DNA of 64,000 nucleotides, from the NCBI GenBank assembly GCA_016702645.1, contig JADJDP010000022.1:47210-111209 (forward strand), written 5' to 3'. Source of the stretch: Flavobacteriales bacterium. GTDB lineage: Bacteria; Bacteroidota; Bacteroidia; Flavobacteriales_F; PHOS-HE28. This document shows, piece by piece, positions 29,473 through 38,508 of this stretch. Within the stretch, counting starts at the first letter, position 1. Each line of letters opens with the position of its first letter. The position numbers were made by a program, and so were the translations under genes. Under the pieces are notes generated by a model, which saw only the letters and a program-made list of their open reading frames with translations, did not search any database and was not told the DNA's origin.

Positions 29473-29521
29473 ATGTGGCGGAATTTTCAACGCGAAGAGA
29501 CCCCATGGAGTCGCGGCTTGC

Positions 29522-30973
29522 TCAAAACTCCGCACTCTTCGGCGTCCTCGGGAAGGGGATCACATCCCGGATGTTCCCCATGCCGGTAACGAAGAGCACG
29601 AAGCGCTCCAGTCCAAGACCGAAGCCCGCGTGCGGCACCGTGCCGAATTTGCGCGTGTCGAGGTACCACCAGAGTTCTTCCGCAGGAACGTTCATGTCCT
29701 TCATGCGTGCTTCCAAAACGTCGAGGCGCTCTTCGCGCTGACTGCCACCGATGATCTCGCCGATGCCGGGGAAGAGCACGTCCATCGCGGCGACGGTCTT
29801 GCCCTTTTCGCTGTAGCCGAAATCGCCGGGCGCGTTGGTGCGCATATAGAAAGCCTTGATCTGCGCGGGATAGCCCGTAACGATCACCGGCTTCTTGAAG
29901 TGCTTCTCCACGAGGTAGCGTTCGTGCTCGCTCTGCAGGTCGATGCCCCATTCCACCGAGAACTGGAACTGTCCCTTCTGGAACGGTTTGCTGCGGAGAA
30001 GGATGTTGATCGCATCGTCGTAGGTGATGCGTTCGAACGGATTATCAAGTACGAACTTCAAGCGGTCGATCAGGCCCATCTCCGCGCGCTGCTCCTTCGG
30101 CTTCGTCGCTTCCTCTTCCTTCAAGCGCGTATCCAGGAATTGCAGGTCGTCCATGCTGTTCTTCAGCACACGGGCGATCAAATGCTTGCACAATCCTTCC
30201 GCCAGATCCATATCGCCCTTCAGGTCCATGAAGGCGGCCTCGGGTTCGATCATCCAGAACTCAGCGAGGTGGCGCGTGGTATTGCTGTTCTCCGCACGGA
30301 AGGTTGGGCCGAAGGTGTAGACCTTGCCCAATGCGAGTGCGGCGAGTTCTGCTTGCAATTGGCCACTCACGGTAAGGCGTGATTCGCGGCCGAAGAAATC
30401 CTCCTTGAAATCCACTTCACCAGCATCGTTCAATGGTGGCGTCTTCGCATCCAGTACGCTCACACGGAACATCTCCCCAGCACCTTCCGCATCGCTCGCA
30501 GTGATGATCGGCGCGTGGAAATAGTTGTAGCCGTTCTGGTCGAAATACTCGTGGATGCCGAAGCTCACCTGGTGCCGCATGCGGAAGACCGCGCTGTACG
30601 TGTTCGTGCGGAAACGCAAGTGCGCCTGCTCGCGCAGGAATTCCAACGAGTGTTTTTTCGGCTGGATAGGGTAGGCCGTTGCATCGCTGTCGCCGAGCAC
30701 TTCCACCGCCGTCACCTTCATCTCCACGCGCTGGCCGCTGCCTTGTGAGGCGACCAGTTCCCCGGTACACTTCACCGCAGCGCTCGGGGTGAAGCGCGCT
30801 CGTGTCTCCATCCCCACTTGCTCCTGGTCGACCACGCACTGCAGGTTGCGGATGGTGCTGCCGTCGTTGAGGGCGATGAAGCGGTCGTTGCGGAAGGTGC
30901 GTACCCATCCGGCCACGGTAATTGTGCTACCGGTAAGGGCCTTGTTGTCGAGGGCTTCTTTGATGGAGGTCAT
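29522..30973 (-). CDS. asnS: asparagine--tRNA ligase
   Basis: Class IIb aminoacyl-tRNA synthetase charging tRNA-Asn; 483 residues, intact and of normal length. The N-terminal OB-fold anticodon-binding domain begins MTSIKEALDNKALTGSTITV and AGWVRTFRNDRFIALNDGST. Class II motifs: FRMRHQVSFGIHEYFDQNGY (motif 1), FRAENSNTTRHLAEFWMIEP (motif 2) and GFGLGLERFVLFVTGM (motif 3). Part of the N-terminal domain is duplicated as a gene fragment at 34775-35041. Confidence 0.97.
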   Translation of the reverse strand: MTSIKEALDNKALTGSTITVAGWVRTFRNDRFIALNDGSTIRNLQCVVDQEQVGMETRARFTPSAAVKCTGELVASQGSGQRVEMKVTAVEVLGDSDATAYPIQPKKHSLEFLREQAHLRFRTNTYSAVFRMRHQVSFGIHEYFDQNGYNYFHAPIITASDAEGAGEMFRVSVLDAKTPPLNDAGEVDFKEDFFGRESRLTVSGQLQAELAALALGKVYTFGPTFRAENSNTTRHLAEFWMIEPEAAFMDLKGDMDLAEGLCKHLIARVLKNSMDDLQFLDTRLKEEEATKPKEQRAEMGLIDRLKFVLDNPFERITYDDAINILLRSKPFQKGQFQFSVEWGIDLQSEHERYLVEKHFKKPVIVTGYPAQIKAFYMRTNAPGDFGYSEKGKTVAAMDVLFPGIGEIIGGSQREERLDVLEARMKDMNVPAEELWWYLDTRKFGTVPHAGFGLGLERFVLFVTGMGNIRDVIPFPRTPKSAEF

Positions 30974-31045
30974 CTGTTCGAGCGGATCAGCTATTGGCTA
31001 TATGGGCCGATCGGTCTGGTCGACCGCAAAGATGGAACCTGTGCT

Positions 31046-32920
31046 CTACTTGACCTGCTCTGCAAAGAACATCTCCATTCCGCCCTTGCCCTTCGCCTGC
31101 ACTTTTCCGCGAGGGACGAAGGATAACTCGGGTTTGTCCTTCACGAGGTTGTAGGTGGCTTCGCTGATGTTCACCTGCCCCGCCTCTCCGCTGCTCTCCA
31201 TGCGGCTTGCCGTATTCACGGTGTCGCCCCAGATGTCATAGCTGAATTTCTTCACGCCCACGATACCTGCTACCACGGGCCCGGTATGGACGCCGAGGCG
31301 GATCTCGAAGTAGGGTAGCCCGGCCGCGACCTTCCGCGCTTTTCCTTCAGCGATGAAGTCGCGCATTTCGAAAGCGGCCAGATCACGTCCTGTGCGTGCG
31401 TGTTGTTGGGCGTTGGCAAACCACCGGCGGCCATGTACGCATCGCCGATGGTCTTGATCTTCTCGATGCCGTGCTTCTCCATGATGGCGTCGAACGCACT
31501 GAAGCATTCGTGCAGGTCGTGCACCAGTGCCTTCGGGCTCACCTGTTCGCTCATGGCGGTGAATCCCTTGAAATCCGTGAACAGCACGGTGACGTCGCTG
31601 ATCAACTTCGCCTCGGCCTCGCCCTTCGCCTTCAGTTCCTCCGCCACTTCCGCAGGCAGGATGTTGAGCAAGAGCTCCTCGCTCCGGGCTTTCTCCTTGC
31701 TGATGCGATTGCGCTGGAAGAAGAACACCCCGGCGAAAAGTGCGACCAGCGTGAAACCGCCCATGAACCCGTTCCGCAGTAATTTCTGTCGACGCAGTTC
31801 CTGCGTTGCCATGACATCCTTCTTCTCCTGCTCGGCCTGCGCGGCTGCCTCTTTCTTGTCGAAGTCGTACTGCATTTGTTGGCGCAGTATCTCCTGTTTG
31901 TTGTCCTCGCTCTTGATGCTGTCCCGGACCAATACGTACTCCTTGTACACATCGAGCGCGAGGGCTGGCTTCCCCAACCCTTGATAGGCGTTGTGCAAGG
32001 CCCAATGGATCTCCCGCAACTCCGTCAGGAACCCGTGCTCCTTCGCGATGGGCAGTGCGAGCAGATTGTATTCGACGACCTCCTGCTCACGCCCGCCTTC
32101 ATCGGCATAGATGCTAGCAATGTTGACAAGCGCGCCACACTCGCCCTGGTGATCGCCCCACCTGGCGATAGTATCCGATGCTTTCGTTCAACTCGGTTAT
32201 CGCTTGATCTCGTTGCGTCGCGGCCAGCGCTTTGTTCCCGCTCTTGTTGCTACCACCGGCCATGTCTGCATGGATCAGCCCGATGTTGTTGAGCGTGGAG
32301 GCGATGCCGCGAACATTCTTCTGTGATCGCCTGATCTTCAGAACGCGCTCGTAGCAGGCTAGCGCCTTTGCCGGTTCGCCGGTGTCGGCATGCACATTAC
32401 CGATGTTGTTGAGGCAGATCGCGATGCCCGGCTCGTGTCCTGCTTCTTCGTACGCCGTAAGTCCTTGCTCAAAGTACTTCATGGCACTGACCATGTCACC
32501 TTGGTAGTAGTAAATGCTTCCGATGCCGCTGAGCGCCGCTCCCACACCGCTCTTCTTGCCCAGGCTGTCGTGGTGCGAAGGCAATCGGTATGGGCCGCAA
32601 TGGCCTTGGCATGATGCCCTTCGTGGAGTGGAAGAACCCGCGCAGACTGTAGCTTCGGCCTCCGGTTGCCGGTAGCCCTTGGCTTTCGCGAGATCAAGCC
32701 GCTCTTCGTTGAGCACATAGGCGCTGTCCGGATCCTGATGCATGAATCCCGCCCACAGGAATTGGTTCAACGCGGCCAATCGAACGGTGTCGTGCTGGCT
32801 CATGTTCTTCGAAACCCCGAACAGCGAGTCCGCATTCACCTCCTGCGCAATGCACATGCGCGGCATCACCAGCCCCGTGAAGAGGATGATGAGACGGGCG
32901 GGGGTGAAAGCGGAGCGCAT
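31046..32920 (-). CDS. adenylate/guanylate cyclase with TPR sensor region, frameshifted
   Basis: Class III nucleotide cyclase, about 620 residues. Signal-like start MRSAFTPARLIILFTGLVMP, TPR repeats (HEPGIAICLNNIGNVHADTG, GIASTLNNIGLIHADMAGGS), a coiled coil, one membrane helix (GFMGGFTLVALFAGVFFFQR) and the catalytic domain. Metal-binding Asp in VTVLFTDFKGFTAMSE and GDAYMAAGG, transition-state residues in DTVNTASRMESSGE. Frame changes occur near 32600, 32140 and 31390. Architecture parallels the LytS kinases here: periplasmic TPRs, one helix, cytosolic output. Product probably cAMP, unproven. Confidence 0.88.
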
Positions 32921-32967
32921 GATCGAGGCTCTTGATCGGGTCGTCGGTCCGTGCGATGCGTGTGCTG

Positions 32968-34747
32968 CTATTTCCCGATCACCACGGCGGTGATGTTGCA
33001 GTTCTGGGCTGTACCGGTGCCTACGCCACCCACCCTCCACTGGGCTTGGAAGGTGACGTTCCCATCAGCGCTGGCCTGGAAGATGCCAGTGCTGTAGCCT
33101 CCGTGGATTCCTGTTCCCGATGATACGATCAAGTTCGGGGTCTGTACCCAGGCTCCTGCACCGGCCGTATTGGCCACGGTCAAGTACGTGGTGTTCGTGC
33201 CGACGGCGTTCGACAGGTTGCACGCACAATCCACTTTGATAAGGTCGCTGGCTTGCACGGTGAGCGTGATCACGAGGCCAGCATGGTTCACCAGAACGGT
33301 GGAATTTGTCGTGTACACGGCTACGCTGGAAGCGAAGCCGTAGATGGCGGTGCTCCTGGCCTTGCCGTTTACATCCAAGATCGCGGTTGGTGTCACGAAT
33401 CCGCCCGAGGTCACCAGCAATCGATTGTTCGCCCCCACATCACGGATCCGCATGATGTCCTCACCCAAGGCACCATCGGCCGTAAGTGCCGGGTTGCCTG
33501 CAATGGCATGAGTGAACGTGCTATTGTCGATGAAGACACGGCCCACCACTTGAAGTTTCGAGTTCGGGGCGGCCGTCATTCCGAGGCCCACATCGCCGCT
33601 GCGCCATGTAGCGCCGGCGAAAACTGCTGCGCCATCCCATGTCGGATCGACCTCGGTGCCACCACCGAGAGGAGTCCAAACCGTGCCGTCGAAATACCAA
33701 AAGGCGTTCAACGAGCTGTCATACACGAGCAGTCCGGTGGCGGGCGAAGGAATGGCCGTGAGTTCCGCAGTTGTCATGCGGGGTATGAGCAACCCGCGCT
33801 TGCCAGCGGCGGGCAGGGCGGCGGCATCCACATCCAGCAAGGCACTTGGATGGGGCGCGTTCGTTCCCATTCCTATGTTCCCGCGTTCGTCAACCATATC
33901 TCCGAGTTGTTGACCGAGGATGCCGCATCCACATCGAACCCGAGTCCGATGGCCGTTGTAGCGGAGCTGATCCGTTCGCGGTGCGCCGGGCCTGAACGCC
34001 TAAGGATACATTCTCAAGGGTGGAGGTGAATCCAATACTGGCCAGCTTAAGCGTGTTGCCAGCAACATTGCCCAGCGGACCGGTATTGCTCTTGAACGTT
34101 GCGGAGGCCGCTGTGCCGCCAAGTTCCGCCTGGGATCCGATGGTGGCGATGGAAAGCCGTGCTGTTGGGGTGGAGGTGCTGATCCCCACGAGGCCGGCCG
34201 AGTTCACCAGCAGTCGGTTGTTCGCACCCACATCGCGGATGCGCATGATGTCCTCACCCAAGGCACCATCGGCTGTAAGTGCCGGATTGCCAGCAAGGCC
34301 ATGGATGAACGTGCTATTGTCTATGAACACGCGCCCTACCACCTGGAGCTTGGAGTTCGGTGCGGCCGTCATCCCAAGGCCCACATCGCCGCTGCGCCAA
34401 GTCCCACCCGTGAATACCGCCGAACCATCCCATGTGGGGTCCACCTCGACAATGTTGCCGACCCAGGCCGTGCCGTCGAAATACCAGAAACTGTTGGTGG
34501 TGGTATCAAAGACCAGCAGGCTGGTGGCGGGCGAGGGGATGGCGATCCGCTCCGCCGACGTCACGCGCGGGATGAGCAAACCCCGCTTGGTGCCAGCGAT
34601 GGCGCTCACGTCCACATCGAGCATGGCGCTTGGGGCCGGTGCGGCGCCGTTCGCATTGATGCCGACGTTCTGTGCCACCGCACCATGCGATAGGGCCAGC
34701 AGGGCGGAGGCGACGATCAGGAGGACCGGTGCGAACGTGGAGCGCAT
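32968..34747 (-). CDS. secreted tail-fibre-like protein with internal duplication, frameshifted
   Basis: About 590 residues if read as one gene. Signal peptide MRSTFAPVLLIVASALLALS. Two homologous halves follow. Each has a start such as GLLIPRVTSAERIAIPSPAT or GLLIPRMTTAELTAIPSPAT, then FWYFDGTAWVG or FWYFDGTVWTP, VDPTWDGSAVFTGGTWRSGD and an almost identical NSKLQVVGRVFIDNSTF and GALGEDIMRIRDVGANNRLL. The last part (SNAVGTNTTYLTVANTAGAG) is beta-rich. Frame changes near 33990 and 33905 lie between the halves; DAASSVNNSEIW bridges them. Alternatively two adjacent genes. Resembles Bacteroidota surface proteins with tail-fibre repeats; function unknown. Confidence 0.7.
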
Positions 34748-34774
34748 GGCACGAAAGGTCGTTCAAAACAACTT

Positions 34775-35041
34775 CTAGCGAATGTAGGAGGCAATGCCAC
34801 CTTCGAAGTACGGGTCAACAGGAAGGAAGCAGTTCGCACCAGAACGACCCTTCGTGCGTGTCTGGGCCTCCGGTCCGACCTTCTCTTGGTCGCTCACACA
34901 CTGCGGGTTTCGGATGGTGCTGCCATAGTTCAAGGCGATGAAGCGATCGTTGCGGAAGGTGCGCACCCAACCGGCCGCGGCGATGGTTGTTCCGGTGATG
35001 GCTTCGTCGTCCAGGACTTGCTTGATGGTCGTGAGTTCCAT
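34775..35041 (-). pseudogene. asnS N-terminal fragment
   Basis: MELTTIKQVLDDEAITGTTI and AGWVRTFRNDRFIALNYGST match the first ~60 residues of the intact AsnS at 29522-30973 almost residue for residue, through TIRNPQCVSDQEKVG. Homology then stops and the frame runs into unrelated residues before a stop. No catalytic domain follows. A stand-alone OB-fold peptide is possible, but a duplication remnant is more likely. Confidence 0.8.
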
Positions 35042-35119
35042 GTTCTGAGGGCGGCAAAGGAACAAAGCCCCGCTGGACCTCTTTACCCGGAGGGTTCATG
35101 TGAAGAAATGATGAACGGC

Positions 35120-35148
35120 GGAAACATTTCATGGTCGGTAATGTTTCC
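35120..35148. promoter_or_regulatory. TetR operator upstream of the efflux operon
   Basis: Perfect 9-bp inverted repeat GGAAACATT (35120-35128) and AATGTTTCC (35140-35148) with an 11-base spacer, 37 bases upstream of the tetR ATG and overlapping the expected -33 region. Typical of AcrR/TetR self-repression. Confidence 0.75.
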
Positions 35149-35164
35149 TATGTGTATTTCGTCC

Positions 35165-35172
35165 TACGTTTG
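35165..35172 (+). promoter_or_regulatory. Bacteroidota-type -7 box
   Basis: TACGTTTG fits the TAnnTTTG -7 consensus of Bacteroidota housekeeping promoters, 13 bases before the tetR ATG and just downstream of the TetR operator. Confidence 0.6.
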
Positions 35173-35184
35173 CGCCCCCTAACC

Positions 35185-35856
35185 ATGGCCAACGAGAAAA
35201 ACAGCGCTGCCGACCTCCCCGGACCGGAACCCGCCGACGACCGCTGGCACCGGATCCTGGACGAGACGGCCAAGGTCTTCTGGAAACTGGGCATCAAGAG
35301 CGTGACCATGGACGATGTGGCCACGCGGCTGGGCATTTCCAAGAAGACGCTCTACCAGTACGTCACCGACAAGAACGACCTGGTGGACCGTGTCCTCAAG
35401 CACTTGAGCACCTGCTACAAGTGCGACATCGACCTAGTACGCGCGCGCAAGGACCAGAACGCCATTGACGAACTGTACGCGGTGACAACGACCGTTGCCG
35501 GTCACCTCCAGGGGATCCACCCGTCCATCCACTTCGATCTGGAGAAGTACCACCCGGAGGCCTTCCGCAATATGATCGCCAACAAGCGCAAGGAGATCTT
35601 CGAGTGCAACACCGAGAACATGGAGCGCGGGATCAAGGAGGGCCTCTACCGCGAGGACCTCAACATCCCCATGATCGCCACCATCTACATCGCACGTTTC
35701 GACATGGTGTTCGACGGGACCTTGTTCCCACCGGACAAGTTCAGCATGAACGACCTGCACTGGGAGATCTTCCGCTACCACGTGCGCGGCATTGCGAGCA
35801 AGAAAGGACTGGACTACCTGGAGAAGAAGTTGACCAAAGAACGCGTACACGCATGA
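35185..35856 (+). CDS. TetR/AcrR-family transcriptional regulator
   Basis: Repressor of 223 residues. The N-terminal helix-turn-helix reads AKVFWKLGIKSVTMDDVATR, LGISKKTLYQYVTDKNDLVD. The C-terminal ligand-binding region is helical and unremarkable. First gene of a four-gene efflux operon (tetR, tolC-like, MFP, RND); its stop overlaps the tolC-like ATG. The inverted repeat at 35120-35148 is its probable operator, so it likely represses the pump until an inducer binds. Start chosen at the ATG just past the promoter box. Confidence 0.92.
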   Translation: MANEKNSAADLPGPEPADDRWHRILDETAKVFWKLGIKSVTMDDVATRLGISKKTLYQYVTDKNDLVDRVLKHLSTCYKCDIDLVRARKDQNAIDELYAVTTTVAGHLQGIHPSIHFDLEKYHPEAFRNMIANKRKEIFECNTENMERGIKEGLYREDLNIPMIATIYIARFDMVFDGTLFPPDKFSMNDLHWEIFRYHVRGIASKKGLDYLEKKLTKERVHA

Positions 35857-37186
35857 GGAGCATCGGAACCATGATGGGCGTAGCGCTCACCCTTTCGTGG
35901 GTGCGCAAGGGCCCATGAACATCAGCCTGCAACAGGCACTGGACATGGCCGCCCGCCAGAGCTACGCCGTGCAGACCAGTGAGCTGGAAGCCGAAAAGGC
36001 GCGGCACCAGGTGAAGGAGATCACCGCCATCGGGCTGCCGCAGATCAGTGGCGAGGCGAGCCTGAGCAACTTCATTGATGTGCCCACGCAGCTCATCCCG
36101 AACTTCTTCGTGCCAGAAGGCCCGGGGGTACCGCAGTACTTACCTGCGCAATTCGGGGTGCCATGGAACGTGACCGGGGGCCTTGCGCTCTCGCAGCTGC
36201 TCTTCGATGGCAGCTACCTCGTGGGGGTGAAGGCCACCCGTGCCCTGGCCGACCAGAGCGAGAACGACCTGGCACGCACCCGCGCCGATGCACAGAACCA
36301 GACCGCGAAAGCCTACTACGGAGTGCTTGCCGCGGAAGAGGGCGTGCGGCTCACGAGCGAGGGCATCCCCTTGTTGGAGAAGAGCCTGCGCGAAGTGGAG
36401 GCCATGATGCAGGTGGGCTTCATGGAGCAGACCGATGTGGACCGCCTGAACATCCAGGTGGAACAGGCGCGTGCGCAAAAGCGCAGCTTCGAGCAACAGG
36501 CCAACGTGGCGCGCATGCTTTTGGCGCTAACCATCGGCATACCGCAAGGCACCCCCATCACGCTCACCGACAAGCTCGCGGACCTCTTGAACGATCCCGC
36601 GGAAACGGCGTTGAGCGAACAGGCCTTCGACGCTGGCGGGCATGTGGAGATCACCAGTGCCAACACGCTCGTGACCCTGCAGGAGTACGAAATGAAGAAC
36701 GAGAAGATGAAGTACGTGCCATCGCTCGGCGGTTTCGTCCAGCACCAGCAGGTGTGGAACGGACCGGACTTCGACCCCGGCGGCGAGTTCAGTTTCTATC
36801 CCACCACCTTATGGGGCCTCAAGCTCAGCGTGCCCATCTTCAGCAGTGGCAGCCGCTACCACAAGGTGCAACAGGCCAAGCTCACGCTCAAGCAAGTGGA
36901 GATCAACCGCACCGCCACCGAGCAACGCCTGATCGCGCAGGCGGAACAGATCCGTAGCACCGCGCGCACCGCCAACGACAACCTGCGCACGCAGGAACGC
37001 AACATGGCGCTGGCCAAGAACATCTTCGACCGCACCGCCATCAAGTTCACCAACGGCAGCGCGGCCAGTTTCGAACTCACCCAGGAACAGGGCAACTACC
37101 TCCTGGCCCAACAAGCCTACGTGCAGCGCCTCGTGGAACTGCTCATGGCCCGCGCCGACCTGCGCAAAGCACTCGACCTCTACTAA
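35853..37186 (+). CDS. TolC-family outer-membrane efflux protein, frameshifted in signal peptide
   Basis: Outer-membrane channel of about 444 residues for the adjacent RND pump. Start MRSIGTMMGVALTLS overlaps the tetR stop by ATGA; near 35900 the frame changes, and the mature protein begins AQGPMNISLQQALDMAARQS. Two homologous coiled-coil halves typical of TolC follow, e.g. NDLARTRADAQNQTAKAYYG and LIAQAEQIRSTARTANDNLR. Ends LMARADLRKALDLY as usual. The single break lies in a run of C and T. Confidence 0.9.
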
Positions 37187-37226
37187 ACAAACGTTCCAAA
37201 GCCCCGGCTTCAAGAACCACCAAGTG

Positions 37227-38378
37227 ATGAAGAACACGATCCTCCTATTGACCATGACCGCACTGCTTGCCGCATGCGGTGCCAGCGCACCCACCGACGA
37301 CCTCGGGAAGAAGCGCCACGAGCTGGACAGCTTGAAGACGCTCTACAAGGCGATCGGCGAGCAGATAAAGGCCACCGATTCCTGGATCGCGGAGCACGAC
37401 ACCACCGTGAAGAAGAACCTGCCGATCGTGACCACCCTCGTGCTGACCAACTCGCGCTTCGAGCACTTCGTGGAGGTGCACGGGAACGTAAAGGCCGACA
37501 AGAGCTCGGAGCTCTTCACCATGGGCGGGCGTGTGCGCCGCATCCTGGTGAGCGAAGGCCAGCAGGTGCGCAGCGGACAAACGCTGATCGACCTGGACAA
37601 CGATGCCATTGCCAAGCAGCGCGATGCCGCCAAGGCCGGTGCTGTGCTGGCGCGTGACGTGTTCGAGAAGCAGTCGAAGTTGTGGGAACAGAAGATCGGC
37701 AGCGAGGTGCAGTTCCTGCAAGCCAAAGCGCAGATGGAACAGGCCGAGGCCGGATTGGCCGCGCTGAACGAACAGGTGCGCTTGAGCAATGTGACGGCAC
37801 CCTTCGATGGCATCGTGGACGACATCATGGTGACCGTGGGTGATATGACCAGCCCCATGGCACCGGTTGCCCGCGTCGTCGATCCCTCGGGTGCTTCGCT
37901 GGAAGCCGATGTCCCCGAGAGCTACCTGCAACGCGTGAAGACCGGCGATCCGGTGAAAGTGGAATTCCCCAGCACGGGTGATACACTGAGCGCAACGCTC
38001 GCCAACGTGAGCCGCTTCATCAACCCCACCAACCGCACCTTCCGCGTGAGCGTGCGCGTGCCCGGTGGCAGCAACATGGTGCGTCCCAACCTGCTCAGCG
38101 TGATCCACGTGCGGGACCTGGTGAAGGACAGCGCGCTGGTGGTGCCCAGTCGCACGATCCAGGAGGACGTGAACGGCAACAACTACGTGTTCGTGCTGGA
38201 GAACACCGACGGCAAGCAGCGCACGAAGAAGGTGATGGTGCAACGCCTGGCCGACTACAAGAAGGTGACGATGATCGCCGTGGCGGACGGCACCACCAAC
38301 CTCAACGGGGCCACCATCGTGGACGAAGGCGCGAAGAGCGTGGGCGATGGTCAGGAAGTGAAGGTGACGAGCCTCTGA
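37227..38378 (+). CDS. RND efflux membrane-fusion (adaptor) lipoprotein
   Basis: Periplasmic adaptor of 383 residues linking RND permease and TolC-like channel. N-terminal lipoprotein signal TMTALLAACGAS with lipid-modified Cys. The lipoyl/barrel-sandwich hybrid is split around the hairpin: MGGRVRRILVSEGQQVRSGQ and LSNVTAPFDGIVDDIMVTVG; the coiled-coil hairpin lies between. Beta-barrel SLEADVPESYLQRVKTGDPV and membrane-proximal domain follow. Intact. The stop codon TGA falls in an 11-bp direct repeat flanking a small inserted element. Confidence 0.93.
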   Translation: MKNTILLLTMTALLAACGASAPTDDLGKKRHELDSLKTLYKAIGEQIKATDSWIAEHDTTVKKNLPIVTTLVLTNSRFEHFVEVHGNVKADKSSELFTMGGRVRRILVSEGQQVRSGQTLIDLDNDAIAKQRDAAKAGAVLARDVFEKQSKLWEQKIGSEVQFLQAKAQMEQAEAGLAALNEQVRLSNVTAPFDGIVDDIMVTVGDMTSPMAPVARVVDPSGASLEADVPESYLQRVKTGDPVKVEFPSTGDTLSATLANVSRFINPTNRTFRVSVRVPGGSNMVRPNLLSVIHVRDLVKDSALVVPSRTIQEDVNGNNYVFVLENTDGKQRTKKVMVQRLADYKKVTMIAVADGTTNLNGATIVDEGAKSVGDGQEVKVTSL

Positions 38379-38508
38379 TCAATGGGCCGCAAAGGCGCAA
38401 AGACGCGGAGAACGCGAATGACAAGACCGAACTGCAGTAGAGCGAGCGTGCGGAAGCCCTTGTTTCGCCTTGCGCCTCTGCGCCTCTGCGGCAAATACTG
38501 ATCAATGG
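38375..38508. mobile_element. MITE-like inverted-repeat insertion with 11-bp target duplication
   Basis: An element with inverted ends (GCCGCAAAGGCGCAAAGACG at 38386 and the complementary pattern CGCCTCTGCGCCTCTGCGGC at 38473-38492) is flanked by a direct repeat CTGATCAATGG at 38375-38385 and 38498-38508. The left copy contains the MFP stop codon and the right copy contains the RND start ATG. Removing one repeat plus the element would leave stop and start two bases apart, as expected for a tight operon. Confidence 0.7.
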
